A DNA stretch of 64,000 bases from NCBI RefSeq assembly GCF_018476885.1, contig NZ_JAHCVJ010000009.1, forward strand, positions 1-64,000, given 5' to 3'. Shown one piece after another: positions 16,144-24,700 of this stretch. How positions within the stretch are numbered: the stretch's first letter is position 1; every line of letters starts with the position of its first letter. The position numbers and the translations under genes were made by a program. Under the pieces are notes generated by a model that saw only the letters and a program-made list of their open reading frames with translations, did no database searches and was not told where the DNA came from. The DNA comes from Geoanaerobacter pelophilus (GTDB lineage Bacteria; Desulfobacterota; Desulfuromonadia; Geobacterales; DSM-12255).

Positions 16144-17472
16144 CTACGGAAGCACTTCGGTGGCAGCGCCGTAGAAGCCGATGAATTCACCGTCGGTGAA
16201 CTTGTTGAACTTCATCTCTGCGGCAGATGCCCACATACCGGCCTTGTCGGCAGGAATGTTGGCCGGGTCGGAGGCAAAGGTGATCATGTCGTTAACAATC
16301 GGCTTCTCGCTTCCGGCTACCTGGTAGATCCACTGGGTTGTCCAGTAATCGTAGATGCCGTTGCGGATGTTGATGCGGCTCGGCGCAACGCCGTTGTAGT
16401 TGATGCGAACCACGTTCTGGCTGGTGTTTGCAACGCCGAGAGGCTGGTCAGCGTCGGCAAAGCCGATTGCTGCAACAGTAGCGTTACCGTTAGGGCTGGC
16501 AACCGAGTTGCCGTTTACGCACTTGATCAGGTCGCCGGAAGACTTGCCGAAATAGGTCCTGCCTGCTACCTGGTCAACAGGAATATTTCCTCCCCATGCA
16601 TTGCCGCCGGACATGACGGTCTTCTCGAATGCTGCCTGGGTGCCGGAACCGGCGTGGCGCATACATGTAACAACCGGCTTGCTGGCGTAGTTGGCGCCGA
16701 AGTCGGCCCAGTTGTTCACAGTGCCGTTGAAGAGGTTGACTGCCTGGACGCGGGTGATGTTGTCGATGGTCTTCTGGGTAGAGCCGTCACAGTAGGTGGT
16801 AGTGCCGATGGTGCCGCCGCAGTCGGTTTCGACCTGGCAGTAGTTGCCAGCATTGACAGGTGAACCGGCATTACATACGCTCTTGGTAACCGCCTTGTTC
16901 ACGAAAAACGCGAACGGCACTACCAGCGGATTGGCAGGGGTAAGAGCTGAGGTATCTTCGGCATTGGCGGTAAAGGTCACGTAGTCGGTGCCCATGGGGC
17001 CAAGTGTGGCTCCTTTGGTTGTCTGGCCGAAGGAATCGCCAGCAACGTCGGAGGCGCCGAAGTCGATGGTCTTGCAGACCTTGGTATTGGGTGCTGCAAC
17101 AGAACCGGCTACCTTCCGCTGATAGGCGGTGGGGCAGCTGTCAGGGTTGGTCGTTCCCATCAGCGAACGGACCGATTCTGCAGATGCAATGCCAGAGTAG
17201 CGGATGGTGATGTTGTCATTACCGTAGGCAGTGCAGGACTTGCCTTCTGCGATGAAATGCTTGTCATCGCTGGTAACAGCGGTCTTGACGTCATTGGGGG
17301 CAATCTTGGAGCAGCCGGCAACGTCTTCGAGGAACTTCTTGGTCATGGCCTTCCAGTAAGGGTACTGTGCCGAGGCGCCGTAGCCGTTGATTTCAACGGT
17401 AGCGGCATTGGCAACACCTGCCAGTGCGAGGACTGCAGCAGCAGTAGCCAGTGTCTTAACGGTGATCTTCAT
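16144..17472 (-). CDS. PstS-like periplasmic substrate-binding protein
   Basis: ATG 17472 follows AAGGAGAAGAAC; the upstream start at 17529 has no site. The 442-residue protein has a cleavable signal peptide (MKITVKTLATAAAVLALAGVANA) with no lipobox. The body shows the PstS-type fold: VEINGYGASAQYPYWKAM at the start, the anion-loop-like ITIRYSGIASAESVRSLMG, DFGASDVAGD, then a Cys-rich insertion (CNAGSPVNAGNYCQVETDCGG) and RHAGSGTQAAFEKTV. No pst transporter genes are nearby. Its place between PEP-CTERM-like proteins behind a cyclic-dinucleotide riboswitch suggests an extracellular or surface role rather than phosphate uptake. Confidence 0.78.
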   Translation of the reverse strand: MKITVKTLATAAAVLALAGVANAATVEINGYGASAQYPYWKAMTKKFLEDVAGCSKIAPNDVKTAVTSDDKHFIAEGKSCTAYGNDNITIRYSGIASAESVRSLMGTTNPDSCPTAYQRKVAGSVAAPNTKVCKTIDFGASDVAGDSFGQTTKGATLGPMGTDYVTFTANAEDTSALTPANPLVVPFAFFVNKAVTKSVCNAGSPVNAGNYCQVETDCGGTIGTTTYCDGSTQKTIDNITRVQAVNLFNGTVNNWADFGANYASKPVVTCMRHAGSGTQAAFEKTVMSGGNAWGGNIPVDQVAGRTYFGKSSGDLIKCVNGNSVASPNGNATVAAIGFADADQPLGVANTSQNVVRINYNGVAPSRINIRNGIYDYWTTQWIYQVAGSEKPIVNDMITFASDPANIPADKAGMWASAAEMKFNKFTDGEFIGFYGAATEVLP

Positions 17473-17505
17473 GTTCTTCTCCTTTGAATGTAGTTGTCTG
17501 GTGTG

Positions 17506-17527
17506 CCTCCCGGTTTGCCGGGAGGCC
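17506..17527 (-). other. intercistronic hairpin between PEP-CTERM and PstS-like genes
   Basis: Perfect stem GCCTCCCGG-TTTG-CCGGGAGGC, without a U run on either strand. It probably stabilises the upstream mRNA or sets the expression ratio of the two genes rather than ending transcription. Confidence 0.6.
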
Positions 17528-17547
17528 AATAGTTCCTAAGTATGAGA

Positions 17548-18321
17548 TTAAGCCTTGTTCGATTTGCGGCGGATACCGACCATGCCGAGGAGGCCGGAGC
17601 CCAGCAGCCATGCAGCAGCAGGGATCGGGGTTGCAACAGGGGCAGTACCGCCAGAGAGAACGGTGCTGCCGTTAGCAAGGGTGGTGATCACGGCTACTTT
17701 GTTACCGGTGGTGTTGGCGGTGCCTGTCAAGCCGGGGTTGTCCCAGAAGTAGAGGTTTGTTTGCACAAGACCACCTGTTGCCAGTGCGGTAAGTTGCATC
17801 TCACCCGCGCTGGCTGGGGTTGTGCCGAATGCGCCGGCATAACGGCCGATCATGGTGGTTCCCTTGTTGAGCTTAGAGACGTAGCCGTTCGAATTGCTTG
17901 TAGCCAAAACAGAGGTCTGCGTTCCTGCTTTTGCGTACTCTATGTAAGTAGGGACGATGCCCGCCTTTACGTTTGACCACTGGGTGCCGAGCAGAGATGC
18001 TGCGGTGGGTGTGGTGGATTTGTTGCTGAGCCAGAGGTCGGTGTTTGCCGAATTCACGGCATAGTAGGCAACAAACAGCTTGCTGAAGTCGGCGCTGGCA
18101 AAGTTGGTGAAGGCGTTGGCGCCGTTACCGACGGTGAGAGAAACAGGAGCGGTTGCCAGGGTTTTGACGTCGAATGCGCCGAGGTCGGTGGCGATCTCAG
18201 AGTTGCTGCCGGTGTCCCTGATTACACGGATAAGATGGCCGTCTTCGAAGTAAGCCATTGCGTTGCCTGCTGCCAGGGTCATCATCGCGCCGGCGATGAG
18301 TGCTACGATCTGCTTTTTCAT
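17548..18321 (-). CDS. PEP-CTERM-like surface protein (257 aa)
   Basis: ATG 18321 follows CAGGAGGAAGTAACAA. A signal peptide (MKKQIVALIAGAMMTLAAGNAMA) precedes a body of about 205 residues rich in Ala, Thr, Ser, Asn and Gly with beta-strand character (LIRVIRDTGSNSEIATDLG, FSKLFVAYYAVNS). The C-terminus is the sorting signal TPIPAAAWLLGSGLLGMVGIRRK. This is the first gene after the GEMM riboswitch leader, so its level should follow a cyclic dinucleotide. No enzyme motif is visible; a structural or matrix component of the cell surface is the likely role. Confidence 0.85.
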   Translation of the reverse strand: MKKQIVALIAGAMMTLAAGNAMAYFEDGHLIRVIRDTGSNSEIATDLGAFDVKTLATAPVSLTVGNGANAFTNFASADFSKLFVAYYAVNSANTDLWLSNKSTTPTAASLLGTQWSNVKAGIVPTYIEYAKAGTQTSVLATSNSNGYVSKLNKGTTMIGRYAGAFGTTPASAGEMQLTALATGGLVQTNLYFWDNPGLTGTANTTGNKVAVITTLANGSTVLSGGTAPVATPIPAAAWLLGSGLLGMVGIRRKSNKA

Positions 18322-18391
18322 TTGTTACTTCCTCCTGATTGAGTTTGGGGTTGTACTGCCAATTGTTTGCTGCAAATTTTTTTGTCCCAGT

Positions 18392-18478
18392 GCTCATCAG
18401 GCAACCCGGCCACCCGCTGTTGCGGGTCCGTCGGCTTTCCGTCATCCGGTTACCCGGATTTTGGCTTTATCTGAAGTC
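18392..18478 (-). ncRNA. GEMM-I cyclic-dinucleotide riboswitch, probably cGAMP type (Ib)
   Basis: Read on the minus strand: GATAAAGCCAAAA, then P1b-like stem TCCGG-GTAA-CCGGA with a GNRA loop, TGACGGAAAGCC, second stem ACCCGC-AACA-GCGGGT, and the receptor strand GGCCGGGTTGCC. This order (AAA, GNRA hairpin, GGAAAGCC, variable hairpin, GCCGGGTTGCC) is the GEMM-I fold. Aligned by eye with the Vibrio c-di-GMP aptamer (ACAGGG) and a Geobacter cGAMP aptamer (ACAAUA), the specificity base 20 is A here, which in known members favours 3',3'-cGAMP. It lies about 70 bases upstream of the PEP-CTERM-like gene; no clear terminator is seen in the expression platform. Confidence 0.85.
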
Positions 18479-18582
18479 TGGTGAAGGCGTGCGGCCTTCA
18501 TCATGGTGTTTCCGAGTAGTGCTCACTGCTTCAGTATGTTGTCCGTTATTCCCCCTTTCGTAAAAATGAGCCGGGCCATAAC

Positions 18583-18634
18583 AAAAAAAGCCCATATCAG
18601 AGACAGCTTCAGCGGCTCTTGATATGGGCTTTCT
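18583..18634 (-). terminator. terminator after the small gene at 18708-18911
   Basis: Stem AAAGCCCATATCA / TGATATGGGCTTT with a 19-base inner part that can itself pair. On the minus strand it ends in a run of seven T, so it terminates leftward transcription and separates the riboswitch operon from the gene to its right. Confidence 0.88.
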
Positions 18635-18707
18635 GTTACCGGACGGCCGGTCAGCAAAGTACCCGTTTCTTAAACGAGATTAAGTTTTAAATACGTGGCG
18701 CCGGCGG

Positions 18708-18911
18708 TTAAGAGCGGGATTCGCTTCCTTTATTAAGGTGCAGCTCCTCAAACTTTTCGATCCTGCCGATGCCACCCTGACTGAAGTTCACTTTGATGTA
18801 GCCGGTGAACTCGGAGCGGGTCAGGCCGGTAAGGAGTTCCTGCAGCTTGTGCTGCTTGTCGCTGCGCGAGATCCTGATGATCTGTGCTTCGTTTTTATTG
18901 TCGCTGCCCAC
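18708..18911 (-). CDS. small DUF2292/YezD-like protein
   Basis: A GTG start at 18911 is preceded by AGAGAGGACAACCA. The 67-residue product ends in the segment GYIKVNFSQGGIGRIEKFEELHL, which has the shape of the DUF2292 (YezD) family: a short strand, a turn, and the IEK.E pattern. It is a small cytoplasmic protein of unknown function; in other bacteria relatives occur near sulfate or cysteine genes, which is not the case here. It has its own terminator at 18583. Confidence 0.6.
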   Translation of the reverse strand: MGSDNKNEAQIIRISRSDKQHKLQELLTGLTRSEFTGYIKVNFSQGGIGRIEKFEELHLNKGSESRS

Positions 18912-19238
18912 TGGTTGTCCTCTCTGGCCCGTCTTGTTCCCAGGCGCCGCAAATCGTAGCAGCTCTTTGTTACAGCCAAACGACTGTTTCCTGAAATTTG
19001 TGTAGAAATGAAATTTCCGCTTCAGGGCTCGTTGATTCTGCTGATTTCAATGCTGGTGAGTGTATAGCAGTCCATTGTTGCAGTGATATGGCAGTAAATA
19101 AATAGTTCGGTGAAGATTCGGCGGGTCGCGCCATTAGCCACCAGGGCGTCTTTCACTTGTTTAGCAACTTTCATTGTTCTGTCGTACCGCTGTAACAAAC
19201 CGCTGCTATAGTCCCGTCGCTTGCAAAGGAGGGTATGG
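18912..19238. other. 327-bp divergent intergenic region before the secretion operon
   Basis: It must contain promoters for the minus-strand small gene and for the 22-kb plus-strand operon. A TATAGT hexamer at about 19206-19211, 27 bases before the ATG at 19239, is a possible -10 box, but no good -35 is placed 17 bases before it. Except for the doubtful 50-aa frame I see no gene. Confidence 0.4.
19022..19174 (-). CDS. possible 50-aa protein
   Basis: An open frame from ATG 19174 to TGA 19022 encodes MKVAKQVKDALVANGATRRI followed by a mixed segment with two Cys and the end RINEP. The residue pattern looks protein-like (an amphipathic first helix), but there is no Shine-Dalgarno sequence and no family is recognised. 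It could equally be chance in the leader of the secretion operon. Confidence 0.25.
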   Translation of the reverse strand: MKVAKQVKDALVANGATRRIFTELFIYCHITATMDCYTLTSIEISRINEP

Positions 19239-20072
19239 ATGATTCACTCAGAAATACGCAATGTTATGCTTGCTGGACTGCTCCTGGTGACGATCAGCGG
19301 GTGCGCTTCGTCAACTCCTTTGCGGACGGTTGCGTCTGGTGACCGGGTAAAATTGAACTATACCTGCAGCTTGGTTGACGACAGCATTGCGGCAACTACT
19401 CAACAGGAAATTGCTAATGATGAGGGCAGGAAGAAGTCTGGTCTGTACCTGCCGCAAAATCCGGTGCAGGCCTACGAGCTGACTATTGGTGAACAGGAGA
19501 AGCCCGGTCCTGAAGGGGTTCTCAGTTTTGAACAGGAGATAGTCATGCGTCTGGCAACATCTATTATCGGTAGCCCCTACAGTGAACCGAGAAAGGTGAA
19601 GCTTGTCGCGGAGACACCGACCAATCTGTCTGACAGGGATCGTTATCTTGATATGTCCCGTACCCGGAAGCGGCCCAAAGAGATGAACATCTCCATCGAC
19701 GAGTTTCGGACCTTGACCGGCACGACCCCTGAGATTGGCCAGAGTGTGATTTTTGATCCATTGCTGCCCGGGAGTATCGCCAGTATGGCTGACGGAAAGG
19801 TTACGCTCAAATTCGCACCGCACTCCATGCAGGACCTTGTGACCCCTTTCGGCTTGGCGAACATCCACGATGCGGGCGATCACTATACGATCGAACTGCA
19901 GGTTAAAAAAGACGGGCTACTCCGCTCAGGACCGCTTGCCGGGGTCATCTCAGCGGTGAAAGACGACTCTTTTACCATTGATTATGGCAACCCTTTTGCC
20001 GGTGAACGACTGTTCTGTGAAGTTATTGCCGGCCCGGCGCCGGTTGCTGTCAAAGAGGCTGGTAATAAATGA
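19239..20072 (+). CDS. lipoprotein with FKBP-type peptidyl-prolyl isomerase domain
   Basis: ATG 19239 follows AAAGGAGG. The 277-residue protein is a lipoprotein (LLLVTISGCASS; Cys near 20) facing the periplasm. After it comes GDRVKLNYTCSLVDDSIAATT, the start of an FKBP-like core of the SlyD kind, with a long insertion and a C-terminal SFTIDYGNPFAGERLFCEV strand that matches the FKBP/SlyD end NHPLAG. It probably folds or escorts periplasmic proteins. It heads the operon and overlaps the next gene (ATGA), so its likely client is the secretion pair TpsB/TpsA that follows. Confidence 0.78.
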   Translation: MIHSEIRNVMLAGLLLVTISGCASSTPLRTVASGDRVKLNYTCSLVDDSIAATTQQEIANDEGRKKSGLYLPQNPVQAYELTIGEQEKPGPEGVLSFEQEIVMRLATSIIGSPYSEPRKVKLVAETPTNLSDRDRYLDMSRTRKRPKEMNISIDEFRTLTGTTPEIGQSVIFDPLLPGSIASMADGKVTLKFAPHSMQDLVTPFGLANIHDAGDHYTIELQVKKDGLLRSGPLAGVISAVKDDSFTIDYGNPFAGERLFCEVIAGPAPVAVKEAGNK

Positions 20073-21730
20073 GACGAGTGAAAGAGTTTTCATCCCTGCT
20101 GTTGTCCGTCTGCATATATGTTTTGTCGCTGGCGATCTGCCAAGCTGCCGAGCAGCCGACAAACCAACCGCTTGAAGGAGAGATCGCAGCTGAAGCAGCC
20201 GAACAGCCGGTGCCTCCGGTTGAAGCTGCTCCGGCTGCGGAAGACAGTTTTGAAATCCGCAGCTTCATCATCAGCGGCGCCACTATCTTCCCGGAACCGG
20301 TCTTGATCAAGCTGCTGGATGATCTGACCGGCCAGGGCAAGACCGCTGCAGATGTGGAAGGCGCCAGGGACCGGTTGGAGCGGTTTTTTCACGAGGGCGG
20401 CTACCCGGCGGTGCTGGTCAATATCCCGGAGCAGTCTACCGAGGGTGGGGCGATCCTGCTGCAGGTTATCGAAGGCAAGGTCGGCAAGGTTACTGTTACC
20501 GGCAATAGCTGGTTCTCCAATGAAATGATCCTGGAGCGGCTTCCTGCCTTTACAACCGGTGACCAGGTCTTTGTCCCACGCATTGCCAAAGAGATCAGCA
20601 GGGTCAACGCCAATCCCGACCTGAAGGTGACGCCGGGGATGTCGCCGTCAAAGGAACCGGGGATGGTCGATTTCGAGTTGAAGACTGTTGACCGGATGCC
20701 GATACACGGCAGCGTTGAGGTTAACAACCGCAACAGCCTGAACACTTCGGAGCTTAGGCTTAATGCTGCGTTGCGTCATGACAACCTCTGGCAGAGTGAG
20801 CACTCCCTGTCGGTCCAGTATCAGACCTCACCGCAAGAGCCGGAAGAAGTGGAGGTGTTTTCAGGCTCTTACACCGCTCCGCTTCCATGGAATCCCGATC
20901 AGAAACTGGTGCTGTACGGCGTACTGTCAGACAGCGCCACCGGCGGTTTCGGCACCGGGTTCAAGACCCTGGGCAAGGGGAATATCATTGGTCTTCGCTA
21001 TCTGCGACCATTGATCCCGGTAGGCTGTTATAGCCACAACCTCACCCTGGGCATCGACTACAAGCGCTTTGAGGAGAGCAGCGGTTTTACCACCAAGATC
21101 ACTTATCTGCCGTTTTCCATTGCCTATGGCGGAGCGCTTCCTGACGCCGTCGGCGTGACCTCCTTCAATGTCGGCATCAACCTGGCCTTCCGCGGCATGG
21201 TCACCGACAGCGGTGAGTTTGACGCCAAGCGTTCCAGGGCCAGGGGGAACTACATAATGTTCATTGCCGGGATCGAGCGGTTGCAGAAGCTCGGGAGCCT
21301 GGTTCAGCTCAAGCTGAAGGTGGACGGCCAACTGAGCGATCAGCCGCTGATCTCCAATGAACAGTATTCCGCCGGAGGGATGGAAAGTGTCAGGGGCTAC
21401 TACGAGAATGAGGCGTCCGGTGATATCGGCCTGAGGAGCGGGCTTGAGCTGATGGTGTCCGACCTGGTAGCGACAGATAAGGCCAAATGGTTCCAGATCA
21501 CTCCCTATCTGTTTTTTGATCATGCCAGTTTGTGGGTCAAGGAGCCGTTGCCGGGCCAGACCTCCAGCTTCACATTGATGGGGACCGGCGCCGGTCTGCG
21601 CGGTTCCATGTTCCGGGACCTGGAATACCAGGTTGAAGGCGCCTTTGCCCTCCGGGACATCCCGGGGACGGCAGCCAACACCCAAAAAGGTGACGCCAGA
21701 ACCCTGTTCAAGGTCAAGTATTCCTTTTAA
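20069..21730 (+). CDS. TpsB/FhaC-family outer-membrane transporter (two-partner secretion)
   Basis: The 553-residue protein has a signal peptide (cut near SLAICQAAEQ), a Glu/Ala/Pro-rich linker, two POTRA domains (about 50-200; FEIRSFIISGATIFPEPVLIKLL and GKVGKVTVTGNSWFSNEMI), and a 16-strand-type barrel. The VRGY signature of Omp85/FhaC transporters is at 441-444 (GGMESVRGYYENEASGD), and the protein ends in an aromatic strand, KVKYSF. FhaC proteins move their TpsA partner across the outer membrane without ATP. The partner gene follows after 39 bases. Start ATG 20069 overlaps the upstream stop. Confidence 0.93.
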   Translation: MRRVKEFSSLLLSVCIYVLSLAICQAAEQPTNQPLEGEIAAEAAEQPVPPVEAAPAAEDSFEIRSFIISGATIFPEPVLIKLLDDLTGQGKTAADVEGARDRLERFFHEGGYPAVLVNIPEQSTEGGAILLQVIEGKVGKVTVTGNSWFSNEMILERLPAFTTGDQVFVPRIAKEISRVNANPDLKVTPGMSPSKEPGMVDFELKTVDRMPIHGSVEVNNRNSLNTSELRLNAALRHDNLWQSEHSLSVQYQTSPQEPEEVEVFSGSYTAPLPWNPDQKLVLYGVLSDSATGGFGTGFKTLGKGNIIGLRYLRPLIPVGCYSHNLTLGIDYKRFEESSGFTTKITYLPFSIAYGGALPDAVGVTSFNVGINLAFRGMVTDSGEFDAKRSRARGNYIMFIAGIERLQKLGSLVQLKLKVDGQLSDQPLISNEQYSAGGMESVRGYYENEASGDIGLRSGLELMVSDLVATDKAKWFQITPYLFFDHASLWVKEPLPGQTSSFTLMGTGAGLRGSMFRDLEYQVEGAFALRDIPGTAANTQKGDARTLFKVKYSF

Positions 21731-21769
21731 TCATCATTTGCAACCTGCTAAACAGCAAGGGATTTTGCC

Positions 21770-24700
21770 ATGTTAAGAAAGACAATAGCCCTGATTCTGA
21801 TCATCGACAGTATCGCCATGCCGGTTCTCGGGGCCTCGACCCCTCGCATTCCCGGCGTATACCGCGCCACCGCAAATGCACCGATACTGACGCCACCGGC
21901 ATCGTCGACCCTGCCGTCGCTTAAAAACATTTTGCAGGGGGCAACTGTCGATTCGGAGGCCAATAACCAACTGACGATACGGCAGTTGGGGGAAAAGGCC
22001 ATCATTGAATGGAACTCCTTTGACATTGGCAGTGGTGCGACCGTGGTCTTTGACCAGAAACTTAACGGCGTGGCCCAGAAAAACTGGGCTGCACTCAATC
22101 GCATATATGACCGGAATCCATCACAGATCTTCGGCAGCCTCAAGGCAGATGGCAAGGTCTACCTGATCAACCAGAACGGCATCCTGTTCGGTGAAGGCGC
22201 CCAAGTGAACGTCTCATCGCTCATTGCCTCGTCTCTCAATCTTAAGGATGCCGACTTTCTCAGCGGCGGCACTTTCAAATTTAACCTGGATAACTATCAA
22301 TTCCCTGATCAGCCGCTAACCGCCGGGGCTGTCAGCAATCACGGGACTATCAGTTCAGGTGATCTTGGGTCGGTGTTTCTCATGGGGCCCCAGGTTGAGA
22401 ACAGCGGCAGTATTTCTTCACCCGTGGGCCAGATAGGCCTTGTTGCCGGAGATTCTGTTGACCTTTCACCGGATAAAAGCGGCAAGCGCCAGGTTCTGGT
22501 CCAGGTACTGAACAACCCTGGTGAAGCGGTCAATTATGGGTCCATGCTGTCCGATGCAGGTGTTATCGGCATGTACGGCAAGAGCCTCAGCCAGGACGGC
22601 CTCGTCAGGGCTGTGACCGCAATAAAGAAAAACGGGGTCATTGAGCTCCAGGCTACCGACAAGATCTTGCTGGGCGCCGGCAGCCGTACAGAAAGCCCGG
22701 TTTCTGATTCAGATGAGACAGCGCATCAGTCGTTCGAATTCAAAGGTGGCAATATCCAGCTGACCGGACTTATTCCTGTGGCAGCAACTGTACCAGATGG
22801 TGAAAAAATCCCGGTGAGCCGTATAGAACTGTACGGTGCCATAGCCGCTCCTTCGGGCAGTGTGACGCTCTCGGCTGATAAAAGGGTCTATCTGGACAAG
22901 AACAGTATGATCGGCGTAAGCGGTGTCTGGCTATCCAAACCTGCCGAGGCCAACCTTGTCGAGGCAACTTTTACCTCAGATAACCTGCGCGACGAGATGA
23001 TCCAGAAAGCGGGTATTCTCAAGGGCAAAAAAATAAAATTCGATGCCCACCTCGGTTCCGGCATCGGCGATCTTTCTGGATACCTTACCGGCCGGGAAAT
23101 GTCGGCAGAGGAAAGGGCCGTCCGGGGCGGGAGCATCTCGCTGACTGCCAGGAGCGGCGAGGTGGTTGCCCGCAACGGTTCAGCCATACTGTTTGCAGGG
23201 GGCGGGGTCGATTACCAGGGTGGGGTGTACGGCACAACGGTGCTCTATTCAGGCAGTAAGGGTTACGACATTGCCAATGCCCCCCATGAACTGATCTATG
23301 ACCGGGTAGGAGAGCGGACCAGCTATCATCCTGCCCATAAGGAAGGCAGCGACGCCGGTTCCCTGTCTATCATAGCCCGGCAGGCGGCTCTTGAGGGGAG
23401 TTTGGACGGGTCGGTAACGCGTGGCCTTTATCAGACCAAGAGCGCGGAACTGCTAAACAGTGTGACCTCTACGCAAAGCAGCAGGGGGGTGAAAGAACCA
23501 TCGGCAGGTGTTCTGACTATCGGTTCGCCGCCGAGCGACCAGATTGCGTCTTCCGAAGACGCATTACTGGGGAGCGTAGTTGTAAAGGAGCATATTGTGC
23601 CGCTCCCATCCGACTTCGGAGCCGAGAGCATCCTCTATTCACCCTATGCTTCCTTTTCGGACACGACCACCTTTCTCGACAGCGGGATACTGAATGCCGC
23701 CAAACTGGGTACACTCTCCATCCATTCAAATTCGGGTTTCACGACTGAGGCCGGATCAAGTATCGACCTGGCACCCGCAGGTTCCCTGAAAGTGACCGCC
23801 CGAAGCATCGATCATGCCGGCGCCATAACCGTACCTGCAGGCAAGGTCAGTCTTGTTGCCCAGGACAATATCACCAGTTACCCGGAGTTGGATAATAAGC
23901 CCAACGGACGCTATGAGGGTATGACGTCCGGGATTGTCCTTCAGCGCGGCAGTTTAGTCAGTGTGGCCGGCGAAAGGGTAGACAAGAGCCCAGGCACAAG
24001 ATCGCCGGCAGATCTTGCCCGGGTTGCGCACACGACAGGTGGGGAGCTGACTGTAACCGACCGGACTGTCGATGGGTCCGGGGTAAAGGTTGAGGCCGCT
24101 TCGACCCTGGATGTGAGCGGTGGTTTCCTGATCAATGATGCTGGCGCGGTAACCGGCGCCAAGGCAGGCACCCTTACTATCGGTGGATCGGTCCTGACCC
24201 TGGACGGCAACCTGAAAGGACATTCCCTGCTTGGCAGTAACGGTGGGAAAATAATTCTCAATGCCGGCGAAATTGTGGTAACCCCGGACCCTTCGAAATA
24301 TGAGGGGGACCGTGGCTCAAAACTGATACTGGACGACGATCGCCTGGCTGGCACCGGCTTTAGCCAGCTTGAACTGAACAGTGAGCATGACCTGACCATT
24401 GCCGCCGGTGTCTCCCTTGCCCCCTCACGGACAAAACTTGAAATGCCTGTTCCCGGAAGAGCGGTGAACGTCGGCTTGTGGGAGACCACCGACGACCTTC
24501 TGGGGAGCTCTTCCGTGAAGCTTGGCGCCGGGGTGCTCCTCTCCCGCAACGACAAGACTAAAGATCCCAATGTGGATGATTCGAAACTGACAATAGCTGC
24601 CGGCGCCGGGGTGACGGTGGCGCCTGGCGGCGAGATAGCGGTGACTGCCCCGGAAATCGCCATGGCCGGGACACTGAAGGCCTTGGCCGGTAAAGTCTCC

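Larger units (their letters stand above)
18322..18707. other. 386-bp leader and intergenic region with riboswitch and terminator
   Basis: It holds the ribosome site and leader of the 18321 gene, the GEMM aptamer (18392-18478), a hairpin GAAGGC-CGCAC-GCCTTC just upstream of the aptamer (18482-18498), and the terminator at 18583-18634. The promoter for the riboswitch transcript must lie within about 18500-18580; I could not pick a clear -35/-10 pair. Confidence 0.6.
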
